From positions 1,679,001 to 1,743,000 of the forward strand of contig NC_087111.1 in assembly GCF_963855985.1 (NCBI RefSeq): a DNA stretch of 64,000 bases, in the 5' to 3' direction. The DNA is from Ostrinia nubilalis (lineage: Eukaryota; Arthropoda; Insecta; Lepidoptera; Crambidae). Under the pieces are notes generated by a model. The model ran no database searches and had not been told where the DNA came from. It saw only the letters and a list, made by a program, of their open reading frames with translations. Position numbers and translations under genes: made by a program. Of this stretch, positions 31,456 through 42,263 are shown in pieces (the stretch's first letter is position 1; every line of letters begins with the position of its first letter).

Positions 31456-32115
31456 TTCTAAGTTGATATCAATGAAATATTCCTTAGTACTTTTGATTTA
31501 AATTATTTTTTTTATTTTGACACGTGTTTGAAAAATCAAGGTCAGATTACAATAAAATAACAAGTGAAAACGTAACATTGCATTACAACTCGCAATTTCA
31601 CAATATTGATGAGGAGATTCCATTGGAAAGTCTGTATTCATTCCTAGGATTCCCCTAACACCATCAAATTCAAGAGAATTCAAGAGAGTGCAGTTTCCCA
31701 TCTCATGCTTAGGGACCACGGTTTAAAATAGTGTGGTTGCATAGAGCCTGCAACGGGCAACCGCGTGCGCAGCTGCTCATACTAATTTTCGATACAAAAG
31801 CAAGTGTTGGCGCCCTCACGAGTTTTAGCGGAGTTCCATATGGTAGCGGGAGTAGACTTAATGGAAATCTATGCTTCTCCGACGACCAGTTGTATGTGGA
31901 ATACTCCAGAGTATGCGCACACAATAGCCTGGTGATTTTAGCACCTGAAGGAAAAACAAAAAAACATTGTTTACAAAGAAATCTGCGGCAGGTGTATTGT
32001 TTTAATTTTGTTTTAGAAAGATCTCAAATTTTCTTAGAATATTTTAATTCTATTAGAACCATTTTCCACTTCATCGCAGAAGAAGTCGCGGGCAAAAAGC
32101 TAGTATGAAATATGT

Positions 32116-32541
32116 AGTATTGCCCGCGGCTTCACCAGCTTGAAATTTAGTTTGTCACAGATCGTCATAAATTATAGCCTATACATTGTTATTCTGGTCG
32201 ACGCCAGGGATGGATGAGCGTCGCTGTCGCTGGCGACAGGGTCTTCTGGTTCAGGGTTCATGGCGTAGGTCTCAGGCAAAATGAAATCTACTCGTAGAAA
32301 TTAATAAACTCAGTGTATTAACGAAAATAATTACACACAGCACTAGAGTCGTATCGGAACTGAGTGAACCAAAGGTCTTGCGATAGGAACGTCCGACCCG
32401 AGTGATAGTTGAACACAGACTGCCTAGTACTGCTGTACTGTACTGTAAAGTTTCATCAAAATCTGTTCAGTAGTTTTTGCGTGAAAGTGTAACAAAAATC
32501 CAGACATCCACACAAACTTTCGTATTTATAATATTAGTAAG
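32116..32541 (-). mobile_element. Helitron-like short element (second subfamily) with a 246-bp insertion
   Basis: The plus strand reads TTGCCCGCGGCTTCACC, AATTTAGTTTGTCACAGATC, then after 32198-32443 resumes CTGTAAAGTTTCATCAAAAT and ends TTATAATATTAGTAAGACT. The copy at 47523-47716 lacks the insertion. The inserted part is a GC-richer sequence I could not identify. Confidence 0.65.
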
Positions 32542-32725
32542 ACTAGTAAAAAGTAAGATAGTAAGATGAATTATTTTAGTTATTTGTTTACTTATAATAA
32601 TATTTATTTATTTATTTCTTAGCTCTGTCTGATAATGGATCTGGAGGAGATGCAATGGCCACCTCCGTAACAAAACAATAGAACCATATGGAGTTTGGGC
32701 TTGTGTGATTCGCCTTGACGAATAT

Positions 32726-32963
32726 TTCGTATCCAGGGTCCGATGATGGAGCTGTAAGGGGGCAGATTTTTTTTTTTCACTATGTGACTGTCTTTATTTT
32801 GTACTTAATATATTTTACATATTATACCTATTCGTGTTTCATTATTCGTATCCAGGGTCCGATGATGGAGCTGTAAGGGGGCAAATTTATTTTTCACTAT
32901 GTGACTGTCTTTATTTTGTACTTAATATATATTTTACATATTATACCTATTCGTGTTTCATTA
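32726..32963 (+). repeat. Tandem duplication, two units of about 119 bp
   Basis: Unit 1 starts TTCGTATCCAGGGTCCGATG at 32726 and unit 2 starts at 32845. Both continue through GGAGCTGTAAGGGGGC, TATGTGACTGTCTTTATTTT and ATTCGTGTTTCATTAT with only small indels. The near identity points to a recent duplication. The content is non-coding. Confidence 0.85.
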
Positions 32964-33324
32964 TGAATCGAAATATAAAAGACTTAATAAACTCTATTAA
33001 AAATTTAAATTAATTAATCAAGTTTGAATACCTCATTCTACCTTAAAATTAATAACTTAAATCAAGTCTTAATACGGTCACGGCTCAAGATTTTTTTTGT
33101 CCATTTCAGCGTTCTTTTTACTCTTTTGACGTTGCGTTGACAGCTTTTACCTAAATTCGCGCGGAATATTTTTGTGAAATGGCTCTTAATTAGCATGACA
33201 TTTGAACAATATTTCTCCATTCTAATAATTCATTAATTGTATCTTTATTTTATAATTATTGAATCGTATAATTAATTCCACAAAACTCAATTTGTACATT
33301 AATTTCTTTTGAATCGTCGTTCTG
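32964..33324. other. No gene recognised
   Basis: AT-rich, no coding or repeat recognised. Confidence 0.4.
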
Positions 33325-33445
33325 TCCCCTTCCTAAAGTTGCTATGTCCTAACTGGGTCCACATTGTATAACTGCCTAAATTGTAAGACCTAATGTGAAT
33401 GTGCTTATGTGGTTATGCAATAAACGATTAAGTATTGAGTATTGG
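33325..33445 (+). mobile_element. Probable LINE 3' end (GAGTATTG tail)
   Basis: TGTCCCCTTCCTAAAGTTGC runs to TGTGCTTATGTGGTTATGCA, then AATAAACGATTAAGTATTGAGTATTG. A polyadenylation signal followed by a short repeat tail is LINE-like. The family was not identified. Confidence 0.4.
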
Positions 33446-33582
33446 ACCCCCAATCCTATATCAAGTAACGGTCTATAGAATGATGATGATGATGAATTAA
33501 ACTTTACCATTCCGTCGCCAATCATCAATTTCGCAACAATTTGGTACTAATTTGACTGTCGCTGACATATCTAAGGTGACTA

Positions 33583-33730
33583 ACTCCCGTATTCACAAAC
33601 GATGCTTGCTTAAGTGAAGCAGCAAATCGAACGCACAGCGTTGAATAGAGTTCTCTGTGATTGGTTCGTGTGTCACCCTGTGTGACTACGCGCACTGTGA
33701 AACCTCGTAGTTTGTTTGTGAATACGGGCG
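33583..33730 (+). mobile_element. MITE family M3, full copy
   Basis: ACTCCCGTATTCACAAACGA to GTTTGTGAATACGGGCG, with TA on the left (33581-33582). It abuts the RTE-like copy that starts at 33731, so one may have inserted into the other. Confidence 0.8.
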
Positions 33731-34021
33731 CAACGCGCAGAAATTAGAAGATCCGCAGAAGAATCATAGATCGACATAGCTCGCAGAATTGCTAAAATCA
33801 AGTGGCAGTGGGCAGGGCACATAGCTCGTAGAAACGATAGCCGTTGGGGCAGAAAAGTCATCAAATGGCAACCACAGGCAGGTAGGCTTACTATTAGGTG
33901 GACCGACGATCTGATGAAGGTCGCGGGAAGAACCTGCGGGCAGCGCATGACCGGTTGTTATGGAAAGCCTTGGGGGAGGCCGTTGTCCAACAGTAGACGT
34001 CATTTGGCTGAAACGAACGAT
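33731..34021 (+). mobile_element. RTE-like LINE fragment, subfamily A, long copy
   Basis: Contains the equivalents of RRIAKIKWQWAGHIARR, then GRKVIKWQPQAG, WTDDLMKVAGR and the QQ(W)TS end, followed by GGCTGAAACGAACGATG. The frame is broken near the ACCTGCGGGCAGC part. Minus-strand ORFs at 33673-34079 are shadows. Confidence 0.8.
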
Positions 34022-34624
34022 GCCCCTGATTGTCATCGAAGAAGTATAAAAAAGGCATAATATTATTCACGCATGTCACCTACTAGACTTGGGATTTAGG
34101 CAAGACTAATAAAATTAGTGTCACAAATGCCACTCCAGTGACAAATAAGAGGGTGGCATACGAAAATACGGAGCCTATAAGCCTTTTAAAATCAACCCTA
34201 ATTTTCCTTCCAACAGTAACTTAATAAAGTGGAACAATACTTAAATCTACTTAGTCCAATTTAAATCGAACCAACTTCCTTTAATTAGCGCAAAACCTTT
34301 TAAACTTCCTCAAGAATAGAACTTTGTTCATACTAGTTTTAATTACTGAACTTGTACAATAATTTGTAGAGATCCACGCGGTTTTGAACTTTATTTGCTA
34401 GGGTTTAAGGATGAAGATGGATGGGTTGGAGGCTGCGGGTAGTCCAACTATTGGATGCAACAATCCGAAACCGCATCCAATTTAGTGTTAACAAATTGAA
34501 CGTAGGCTGAACGTGGAGGGATGAAAATGAAAACTAATTACAATTGCATCATCATCAATAATGTCATTATTGGTCTCTACTGCAAGAGCATACCTTCTCC
34601 AATCTACAATCAAATGGATTAGAC
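34022..34624. other. No gene recognised
   Basis: AT-rich with no recognised coding. A short CATCATCATCAATA near 34545 may be a microsatellite relic. Confidence 0.4.
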
Positions 34625-34840
34625 TGAGTGTGGGCGAGGCCCCCACTAGGTGGACCGACGATCTGGTGAAGATCGCGGGAAGTGCCCTTGACACGGGCAG
34701 CGTAGGACCGGTTGTTGTGGAAATCCTTGAGGTAGGCCTTTGCCCTTTTTTTTGGACGCAGGCTGCTACCTACCGGGCAACATGGAAAGCATTGGGGGAG
34801 GCCTATGTTTAGCAGTGGACGTCATTTGGTTGAAACAACG
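34625..34840 (+). mobile_element. Mosaic RTE-like LINE fragment (A-B-A)
   Basis: 34625-34742 is subfamily A (ACTAGGTGGACCGACGATCT, then GGACCGGTTGTTGTGGAAAT). After a T-run, 34753-34818 is subfamily B (GGACGCAGGCTGCTACC, GCATTGGGGGAGGCCTATGT). It closes with an A-like end (GACGTCATTTGGTTGAAAC). Confidence 0.7.
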
Positions 34841-35017
34841 TACACGCAGGTACACTCCCTATTTACCAGAAGCAAATGGAGAATTTGACCTACACTCCAC
34901 GCTGGCGAGATGGGTTGGGGAAACTGTTACACAAAACTACTGTTTTACAATACTTTTAATAACATTATTGTTTCCGGCTATTTAAAATTTGTCCAAAAGC
35001 GATGGTAGGGCAAGCTA

Positions 35018-35666
35018 CACTCGGCATCAAATAAATCGCACCTCTCGCAACAAGCACTTTCAAACGTATGCATCCCCACTTCCTACCAACATTGGTTCAA
35101 TTTGAAAGCCTAGTTCTAAACTTCATTTAATTAAAGGAAAAGTTTTTACTCAAAAAATTAAATGTGTTTTTAGAAGGATCCAGAGTCACTTCTTCAAAAA
35201 ATAGGTAGGTAGTTACGCTCGAACCAACTTTTATGGCTATAAAACTGTTAATTGGGATTAATCGCTATCCATAATAATATGTTAAAAAGGACACGTAAGA
35301 TTATTATTTGGTTTTATAACCACAAAAATTGGTCTAATTGATCCCAGAGGTGAGCCCCAAGTGAGGCCTTTTTTCAAGTCATATTTATGGTACCTGTTAA
35401 TTGTTTATAAAAAAAAGTGTTTTTCTTTAATTTTATTTATTGGGCTTTCAAATAACACCAATATTGTTGGGGCACCATGATTGTGTCAAAAGAAAATCTT
35501 TACTAATCCCTACTAACAAACTATGAATGAAAGTCTGAAATAAATTATTTATTATTATTATTCCTTTATTCATTTTTATTTCTTATTTTTAATTTTTGAT
35601 TATTTAATTTTATATTATTATTATTAAAGTTCGCGTCGCGGACGGTGCGATTTATTTGATGTTGAG
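35018..35666. mobile_element. TA-flanked MITE family M4, copy 2
   Basis: Inverted ends CACTCGGCATCAAATAAATC and (right, reversed) CTCAACATCAAATAAATC, flanked by TA at 35016-35017 and 35667-35668. The core shares long stretches with 16539-17054, including GGCTATAAAACTGTTAA and TTGTTGGGGCACCATGATTG. An ATT-rich block near 35530-35630 is extra here. Confidence 0.75.
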
Positions 35667-35668
35667 TA

Positions 35669-36303
35669 TATTTTTGAAACGTATAACAAGTGCCCTAGAA
35701 ACGGCCTAAGTATTGATTGGCCAAAGATCTTTCTGTCTGACAGATGAATGTACTTAGGTACTTATCGAACGCCTACATCCTACTCTCTGTAAGCCAAGTC
35801 CATTCAATTTTTTGCGCTATGTATTGATAGACCAATCATTCAGTAATGGTTGCCTATTGCTTTTACATATTTTTCTTTGCACTTTATTTGCTCATTGCTG
35901 AAAACAGCTTCACGTCGTGCCTTCAGCTTTGCTTCAACCTTTGCCTACAAATTATGTAGCTTCAATTCCAATTACGAAATGCCACATCCAGCCCATTCCC
36001 GGTTCCAGGAACATCAAGGCTTCTAATTGGGATGCGGCTTACACAGAGCGGTTTTTAAAACTATAATAGGGTTTCACGGAAAAGCTGAGAGCTTTCAAAC
36101 AGTTCTGTTCGTAATTAAGGCTATCGATTAATAAGCTTGAAAGTTGAAAGCTTCAAAGCTTGCAACTTTTGGTTTTTATTGGTTAATTAGCAGGGTTTTA
36201 AGTTTTGTAAAGTTGTGGGTAAGGTAGCCATAAAAGCATTGATAATTTCTTTTTCCGCGCACACTGCGTTACAAAGCCGCCATTTTTGTCACATAGTCTT
36301 ATT
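35669..36303. other. No gene recognised
   Basis: Nothing coding recognised. Local self-similar text (GCTTGAAAGTTGAAAGCTTC, near 36135) is too short to assign. Confidence 0.4.
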
Positions 36304-37738
36304 AGTCCAGTAGAATTAGCTTTTAAATCGGAAATAATTCCTACAAAAGATTTTATTGTTTTAATGGCTTCATTGGTTGCCCATTAAGACTCTCCTAAGT
36401 TTTCGACTTCGACGGAGTTGTGCTTAAGTGGTGGGGGCCCCCGAAAGAGGCATTTTTTCGGTTTTCCGGTTATACCGCGTAAAGGACTTACCCTATCAAA
36501 AAGTGGTCTTCATGACGGTTGAAGGGCACTTAATCCTGCATTGAATAAGACCAAATTCATATGTTTTGGACAAACCGTTCTCGCGCTAAAGTTCGGCAAA
36601 GTAGAAAATATACGTATAATTAATGATCCTCTCCATGTCTAATGGTTTGTTACCCACAGGCTTCCAAGTCTTGAAAAGGGCCACCTCAACCAGTGTAACC
36701 CTATCAAGGCTTACGAGCTTGATGCACCTATCCTTGTTCGTCCCAGCCGTTCCTTAACTGCGGTTGCTGCACCTCTTCCTGGCACTCACCTGAACGACTC
36801 TATGTTACCTACTGTGGCTGCCTCTCTTCCTTGTATCCTCCTGCATGACTACGTTGCCTAGCCGTATGCCTGGTCTAAGGTTCGACGCCAAAAATCAACA
36901 ACAACAAGTTCATATTAAAACGCTGAAGAGTTTTTTGTTTGTTTGTTTGAACACGCTAATCTTAAGAATTACTAGTTTGATTGAAATCATTATTTTTGTG
37001 TTGAATAGCTCATACATTGAGGAAGGCTATAGGATATATACAATCACTCTACGACTAATAGAGGCGAAGCAGTAAAGAAAAATGTTGCAAGCACGGGAAA
37101 TAGTATTTAAACTATTTTTACTCGTACGAAGTTGATTTTGTGGCGTCGAACCTTGGACCAGGCATATGGCTAAGCAATGAAATCGTACAGGAGGGTACAA
37201 GGAAGAGGGGCAGCCACATTAGGTAACACAGAGTCGTTCAGGAGAGTGCCAGGAAGAGGTGCAGCAACCGCAGTTAAGGAACGGCTGGGACGAACAAGGA
37301 TAAGCGAATCAAACTCGTGAGCCTTGTGAGGGTTACACTGGTTAAGGCGACCGTTTACAAGGCTTGGGAGCCTACGGGTGACGAGCTATTGGACGTGGAG
37401 AGGGTCATTAATTATACACATATTTTCTACTTTGTCGAACATTTGCACGAGAACGGTTTGTCCAAAACATATGAATTTGGTCTTATTTAATGCAGGATTA
37501 TATGCCCTTCAACCGTCAGGAAGACCACTTTTCGATAGGGTAAGTCCTTCACGGTTGTATAACCGGAAAACCTAAAAAGCGCCCCTTTCGGGGGCCCCCA
37601 TCACTTAAGCACAACTCCGTCGAAGTCGAAAACCTAGGAGAGTCTAAATGGGCAACCAATGAAGCCATTAAAGCAAAAAAATCTTTTGTAGGAATTATTT
37701 CCGATTTAATCAATTTTTGTGTTTAATTCTACTGGCCT
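36304..37738. mobile_element. Long inverted-repeat (foldback-like) element, arms about 0.6 kb
   Basis: Left arm about 36304-36898 and right arm about 37131-37738 are reverse complements with a modest number of mismatches. Shared blocks include CCAGTAGAATTA at the outer ends, AAATCGGAAATAATTCCTAC, TCCAAAACATATGAATTTGG-type text and GGTTCGACGCC at the hinge. The 232-bp loop holds a Helitron-like fragment. No transposase motif was recognised in any frame. Target duplications were not resolved. Confidence 0.75.
36911..37134 (+). mobile_element. Helitron-like element, second family, in the foldback loop
   Basis: CTGAAGAGTTTTTTGTTTGT, ACGCTAATCTTAAGAATTAC, CATTGAGGAAGGCTATAGG and ACTCTACGACTAATAG appear in the order seen at 14617-14831. 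The CTAG end is degraded or lost. Confidence 0.6.
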
Positions 37739-37908
37739 ATATATTGTACTCTAAATTATTTGTTATGCTATTATGAATTACATCAATCATTTTTAAGAAC
37801 CAGCATATTATTTACCGATATTTGTAATATACAAACCCATGCTCCATCAAAGTCTGGAATATGAATTTAATTTAATGAGCAAATGTTACGAAATGATGCC
37901 TCATTATG

Positions 37909-38008
37909 AAATTCAAATTCAAATAATTTATTAATCAGACTACAGTTCATCCATGGGTGTAACTACTAAGTAGGTAATCAATGAAAAAAGTACAAGTACA
38001 ATGTATAG
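37909..38008 (-). mobile_element. LINE 3' end scrap, reverse orientation
   Basis: GAAATTCAAATTCAAATAAT followed by TTATTAATC is the reverse of a short-repeat LINE tail. It directly abuts the next MITE. The family is unknown. Confidence 0.45.
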
Positions 38009-38233
38009 GTTTGTATAGATCTTTTCATCCACGAAGACACGTCACATCTTTTAATCCATTCTTCCGCTAATGTTTGAATGTTTTCGGTACACGCTAAATC
38101 AGCCATGAGTGCACACACACTACAATAATGACTTGAAATATACAAACTCCCGGCACCCCGCGCTTCCTTCGACTTTTGTGCTTCGACTAAGATTGGCGGG
38201 GCGCGTCTTCGTGGATAAAACGAACTATACAGG
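38009..38233. mobile_element. MITE family M5 (CGAAGACGCG ends), copy 1
   Basis: Ends TGTATAGATCTTTTCATCCA and (right, reversed) TGTATAGTTCGTTTTATCCA; both then read CGAAGACRCG. The core CATTCTTCCGCTAATGTTTG matches, in reverse, the copy at 56964-57169. It is non-coding. Confidence 0.75.
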
Positions 38234-39410
38234 TTTATACGAAGACGTCTGAAGTAAATACTCTTTTACCAATCTTGTAGACAAAATTATTATTTTACCT
38301 CCAAAAGCAATTTACCGATTGACGCAGAAAAAGTCGATTGTTTTGAGAATTTTAATAAAACGGCGAAAGATTATTTTCTTTTAATTCTCTCAGAAACGGA
38401 ATGTCATTTGCAGACTTTTTGTTGTCAAAAGGAGTGCGAAGAAATTGAAAATAAACATGTTTCGCAACTTATGCTAAGTTGAAAAGGAGCTTTTGAAATA
38501 AATGACGATTTCATTGTGGTAACACCGTATGATTGAAGCTTATTTCAATGCAAATGTAAAAACACTTTTTCACAAAATGGCATACATATAAAATAGAAAA
38601 TGTTTCATTTGCCAAAAATTATTATACTTAATACTTACTCGTAGTTATTAATGCATACAGGGATGCCCGGTTGGTAAATTAAAAATTACAGTAGTGTGCA
38701 ACTACAATAATTTGTACCCAATACATTTTTTATCAGAGTTCTATTAATAATATGGTTGTATAAAAATTAACAATTATTAATGGTTGAAATAACGAAATAA
38801 AAAATGGACTTCATTGAAGTTCTTAAATACTTAACAATACTTAGGTTCTGGTCATATAATGAGTTGCTAAATCGCAAATTTTATTCCATATTAGCTGTAC
38901 CTACAACATTTCACTATCAATAACAAACTAAATTTTACTAATTGAAATGAAAGTAATTAGTAGTCAAACTGAATACCACATAATTTGAAAATGTTTGCTT
39001 TAATCTATTCCAAAACATTTGTAAATCAGTGTTAGTATTGACTCAAAATTATTAATGTGATGTTTACTGGAAACTCGATATCGCTATGAAAATATTTACA
39101 TAAATTAATTTATGTGATTTTAGTGTGAACGAGGTATAATGAGTGTCAAAGGAAAATCGACTTACGTGCTTAAATATTTGAGTTTAGATCCTAATTTAGT
39201 GTAATAGATTATTGGTTTTAACTAATTAGCTGGTGAAATAGTATTGTGTCACATCACCATCTAAGGATTCTGTATTAAGATACGTTAGTATAATAAATTT
39301 AGAGGATAAAACTTTTATAGAATCAGTCTGTGGTTTCATTGGACTTTCAAGACCCTTTAATGCCCGTTTCCCATATTCAATCCTTGTCCAAATATGGATT
39401 TCAACTGTCA
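38234..39410. other. No gene recognised
   Basis: About 1.2 kb, strongly AT-rich. No convincing coding or repeat. Confidence 0.45.
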
Positions 39411-39491
39411 GCTCAGTGATTGGTTCGTGTGTCACCCTGTGCGTCCACGCGCACTGTGAGACCTCATAGTAATGTTTGTGAATACGAACGT
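39411..39491 (+). mobile_element. MITE family M3, right-end fragment
   Basis: AGTGATTGGTTCGTGTGTCA through AATGTTTGTGAATACG matches the right half of full M3 copies. The left half is missing. Confidence 0.7.
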
Positions 39492-39786
39492 TAGTCCTTA
39501 ATAAGAATCCTTTTTAATTTTTTCTCCTGTCGAGGTTTTCATTAGGCTCCTTAATTTATTTATATCTAAACATTTCGTAAATTAAATTACCTAACTTCAT
39601 ATTACGCCCCGACTCAGCTAACCGGTGTGAAATAACACAAGCTTATTTGAAGGTAATTCAGTTAATACTAGGTAATATTAGACGGCGCGAGCTTTGGAGC
39701 AAACGATACACCTTTGTTGTCACGACCTATTAATTTCGCGTGTTACGTGATAAAGGCTGCTGTTCATGGTACGATTAAAATATGCA

Positions 39787-39860
39787 GGCCTTGGAAATCC
39801 TTGGGGGAGGCTTTTGTCCAGCAGTGGGCGTCTTTCGGCTGAAACGAACGAACGAACGAT
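39787..39860 (+). mobile_element. RTE-like LINE, subfamily A terminal scrap
   Basis: GGAAATCCTTGGGGGAGGCT, TTTTGTCCAGCAGTGGGCG and GGCTGAAACGAACGAACGAA. Only the last 74 bp are present. The repeated GAAC units act as its tail. Confidence 0.7.
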
Positions 39861-39927
39861 GCAGGCCACTCTCTCTCTCTGTCTTTCTTATGGTTAATGC
39901 AGAGAAAATGCTCATTTCTCATAGATA

Positions 39928-40013
39928 GCGCTGGATGCAGGCTGAAAACCGGCCATTGTGGAAATCATTGGGGAGGGCTACGTCCTATGGCTGAAATGAT
40001 GATGATGATGATG
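39928..40013 (+). mobile_element. RTE-like LINE, subfamily B terminal scrap
   Basis: GCGCTGGATGCAGGCTG, then GGAAATCATTGGGGAGGGCT, a deletion of the CAGCAGTGG part, and GGCTGAAATGATGATGATGA. Confidence 0.65.
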
Positions 40014-41152
40014 GTGACTCATAGATAGACTATGGCATCTCACATAGCCGAAATTAGTTAATTTTGCACCAAAAAAGCTATCAAAGATCCAAAATTTCGG
40101 GTTAAACTATCCTATGATTTTTACTGGGTCTCTTTCACAGGCTGTCTTTACACCAAAAAGTAAGGTCAGTGAGCGGTTTAACATCACAAACTTTCACATT
40201 TATTTAATTGAAGTAGGATAACTGTATGGAGTAATAACTGAACATGACTGTTGTTTTTATTAAAATTTATTTGCTCTTATATCAAAGATCCGAAATGGAT
40301 TAGAAAAAGAATAAAACAAATAAAAATATCCCAGTAATGCGCCCCGGAAACGCACAGATGTATTTTTATCATCGCCAAAAATCGTTGATACGAGCTCAAT
40401 GGGAAAGTTGTAGGGCTGACCCACTGAAATTCATAAAAATAAATCGAGTCAAGATATTTTCGGAATCAATAAAGGCGTGAAAATAATGATATAAAATACT
40501 TTTGACTATGTAGGTAATTCAGTTTTTAATATATTTTCCATTTTAAATTATAAAAACATTACCATTTTTATAATACTACATGTAACCACTATGGTTTTCA
40601 AAATGAAAAAAGAAATGAGCAACTTTTATTATGAAGTTCGATAAATAAACGTGTTTTGATTATTATAAACCAATGATAGAAGAAGAAGCAGCCTTCGTCC
40701 TTTCGTTTCTATGTTCAGAATCATTGATATTTTTAACATTTTTGAAGTGTAATTTCTTAAGTGAGATTAATTGGTATATTTTTTATATTATTCCGCTCTT
40801 TAATAAGGGATTTCCAAATAGATTTTGGCAGCCCCACCACAAAGATAAAAAGCATTTCCTGCCATTACATTTTCAGCTTTGTCCCGGATATTGTCTTTGT
40901 TTCAATTCTTTATCGGGAGAAATAGAAAAAAGGTTTTAAGGCGCGACGAACGGGAAATGTTTTTGTGCTATTGTAATGAACGTGAATTTTATTTGGCAAA
41001 ATACAATTTAAAATGAGACATCTTTTTTCTGTTGGCAGAAAGAATTATTGCATCATCTGGCAAAACAAAGTTTTTTTTTGTTACTGACTTTTTGATAAAC
41101 CCTTATCCAAAATACATGTTTTTTTTCTCATGTATTTAGTCCCTTATTGTTT
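40014..41152. other. No gene recognised
   Basis: A stretch at about 40050-40205 vaguely resembles a decayed Helitron-like repeat (GTGAGCGGTTTAACATCAC then CTTTCACATTTAT). The rest is AT-rich. The ORF at 40673 has no domain. Confidence 0.35.
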
Positions 41153-41262
41153 ACTAGCGGCCGCCCGCGACTTCGTACGCGTGGATCCCTTAGGGGTGGT
41201 GTTTCGTAAAATTCTTTCTTGGCGGATGCCTACGTCATAACATCTACCTGCATGCCAAATAA
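41153..41262 (-). mobile_element. CTAG-ended repeat, third type, copy 1
   Basis: ACTAGCGGCCGCCCGCGACT, then TCGTACGCGTGGATCCC. The same opening occurs at 41808. It continues with GGGGTGGTGTTTCGTAAAAT, then homology fades. Likely a non-autonomous Helitron-like or LINE-derived repeat read in reverse. Confidence 0.6.
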
Positions 41263-41807
41263 TGGGTATATATTTTTTAGATTGTAATTGTATTCTGGCC
41301 GATACACTTAGTGCAAAATTGTACATTTATGACATCTTTTGAAGATAAATACTTTTTAATATCAAAATAACAATGCTAATACACGGTACTGATCATTTAT
41401 ATCTTTCAGTGTTTCAATAATCCATAGAGTAGGAAAATTAATTACCTACAGACTGAAGAGTAAACTTTTCGAAGTTACTATGAGTAGCGGGCCTTATGAT
41501 AACGTGTCATGTAAAATAATACTTTTTCAGGTTGATATTATTATAAGGTATCGGCTTACACCATTACCTTTGAGGATTATGGTGTCTTTACATATTACTT
41601 GGATTATCCACACGTTTGAACGTAATACAAATCCATTAGGGAAGCATAGCTTTTACCTGTGGTGTCTCTTGTCTCACGAAAAAGTTTTAATCAAAGCTTA
41701 TTTATTTGAAGACATCTTGGCTCTAGAAGGAAAAAAATAGAATTTTATTTTGCAGATAGTTACGTGATAGTAATAAGAATGTTATGGAGATAACCAGTTT
41801 ATGTCAG
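41263..41807. other. Spacer between two copies of a CTAG-ended repeat
   Basis: The ORF at 41480-41740 has no recognised domain. Nothing else was recognised. Confidence 0.35.
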
Positions 41808-42008
41808 ACTAGCGGCCGCCCGCGACTTCGTACGCGTGGATCCCGTTTTACCCTCTTAGCGGTGGAGTTTCGCAAAATCCGTTCTTAGTAAACACATACG
41901 TTCTAAAAGGAACCCCCATGCAAAATTTGAGACTCCTAGCTCTTGTAGTTTCTGAAATTTCGTGATGAGTGAGTCAGTCAGTCATACAAAGATAGATAGG
42001 TAAGTCAA
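41808..42008 (-). mobile_element. CTAG-ended repeat, third type, copy 2
   Basis: Same opening as 41153, then GGTGGAGTTTCGCAAAATCC, CCCCCATGCAAAATTTGAGA and GTGAGTCAGTCAGTCATACA. It is longer than copy 1. Confidence 0.65.
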
Positions 42009-42097
42009 ATTGAATTGAAAAAAGTTACACATTTTAGGACACTATAGACGATATATTTAGGAAGATATAGGACACTGTATTAAATACTAAGTATACT

Positions 42098-42262
42098 TTA
42101 GGCCGTTTGGTGTAGTGGTTCAGAACGGACTACTATGCCGATAGGTCCCGGGTTCGATTCCCGGCCGGGCAGAAATTGAAATGATGAATTTTAATTTCTG
42201 TGACGGGTCTGGGTGTAAATATGTATAATATGTATGTATTTAATAAAATAAAATAAAAAGTA
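42098..42262 (+). mobile_element. tRNA-derived SINE, near-complete copy
   Basis: The tRNA-like head has an internal RNA polymerase III A box at 42108-42118 (TGGTGTAGTGG) and a B box at 42151-42161 (GGTTCGATTCC). The body GAAATTGAAATGATGAATTT follows, then GTCTGGGTGTAAATATGTAT and an AATAAAATAAAATAAAA tail. SINEs borrow LINE enzymes. It encodes no protein. A truncated relative is at 29811. Confidence 0.85.
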
Positions 42263-42263
42263 T

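Larger units (their letters stand above)
30087..32105 (+). mobile_element. Possible composite Helitron-like element
   Basis: The left edge CTATACTAATAAAAGAGG with a GTTTGTTTGTTTG run resembles the 5' side of CTAG-ended lepidopteran repeats. The right edge GTCGCGGGCAAAAAGCTAGT resembles the 3' side. The contents include an unclassified repeat and a nested MITE. Whether the two edges belong to one insertion is not shown. The ORF 31731-32108 runs through the right edge and has no recognised domain. Confidence 0.35.

Noticed and set aside
31731..32108. 125-residue ORF that could be a host gene
   Set aside because: Its end lies in the terminus of a Helitron-like repeat, and no domain, splice or promoter context supports it.
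41153..41190. Text with NotI, MluI-like and BamHI sites in a row, looking like a cloning polylinker
   Set aside because: The same text occurs again at 41808 with a longer natural continuation, and the CTAG start fits a dispersed repeat. Vector contamination is not needed to explain it.
42098..42165. tRNA gene suggested by A and B boxes
   Set aside because: The boxes are followed by a SINE body and tail that recur at 29811, and the head does not make a convincing tRNA fold by eye.
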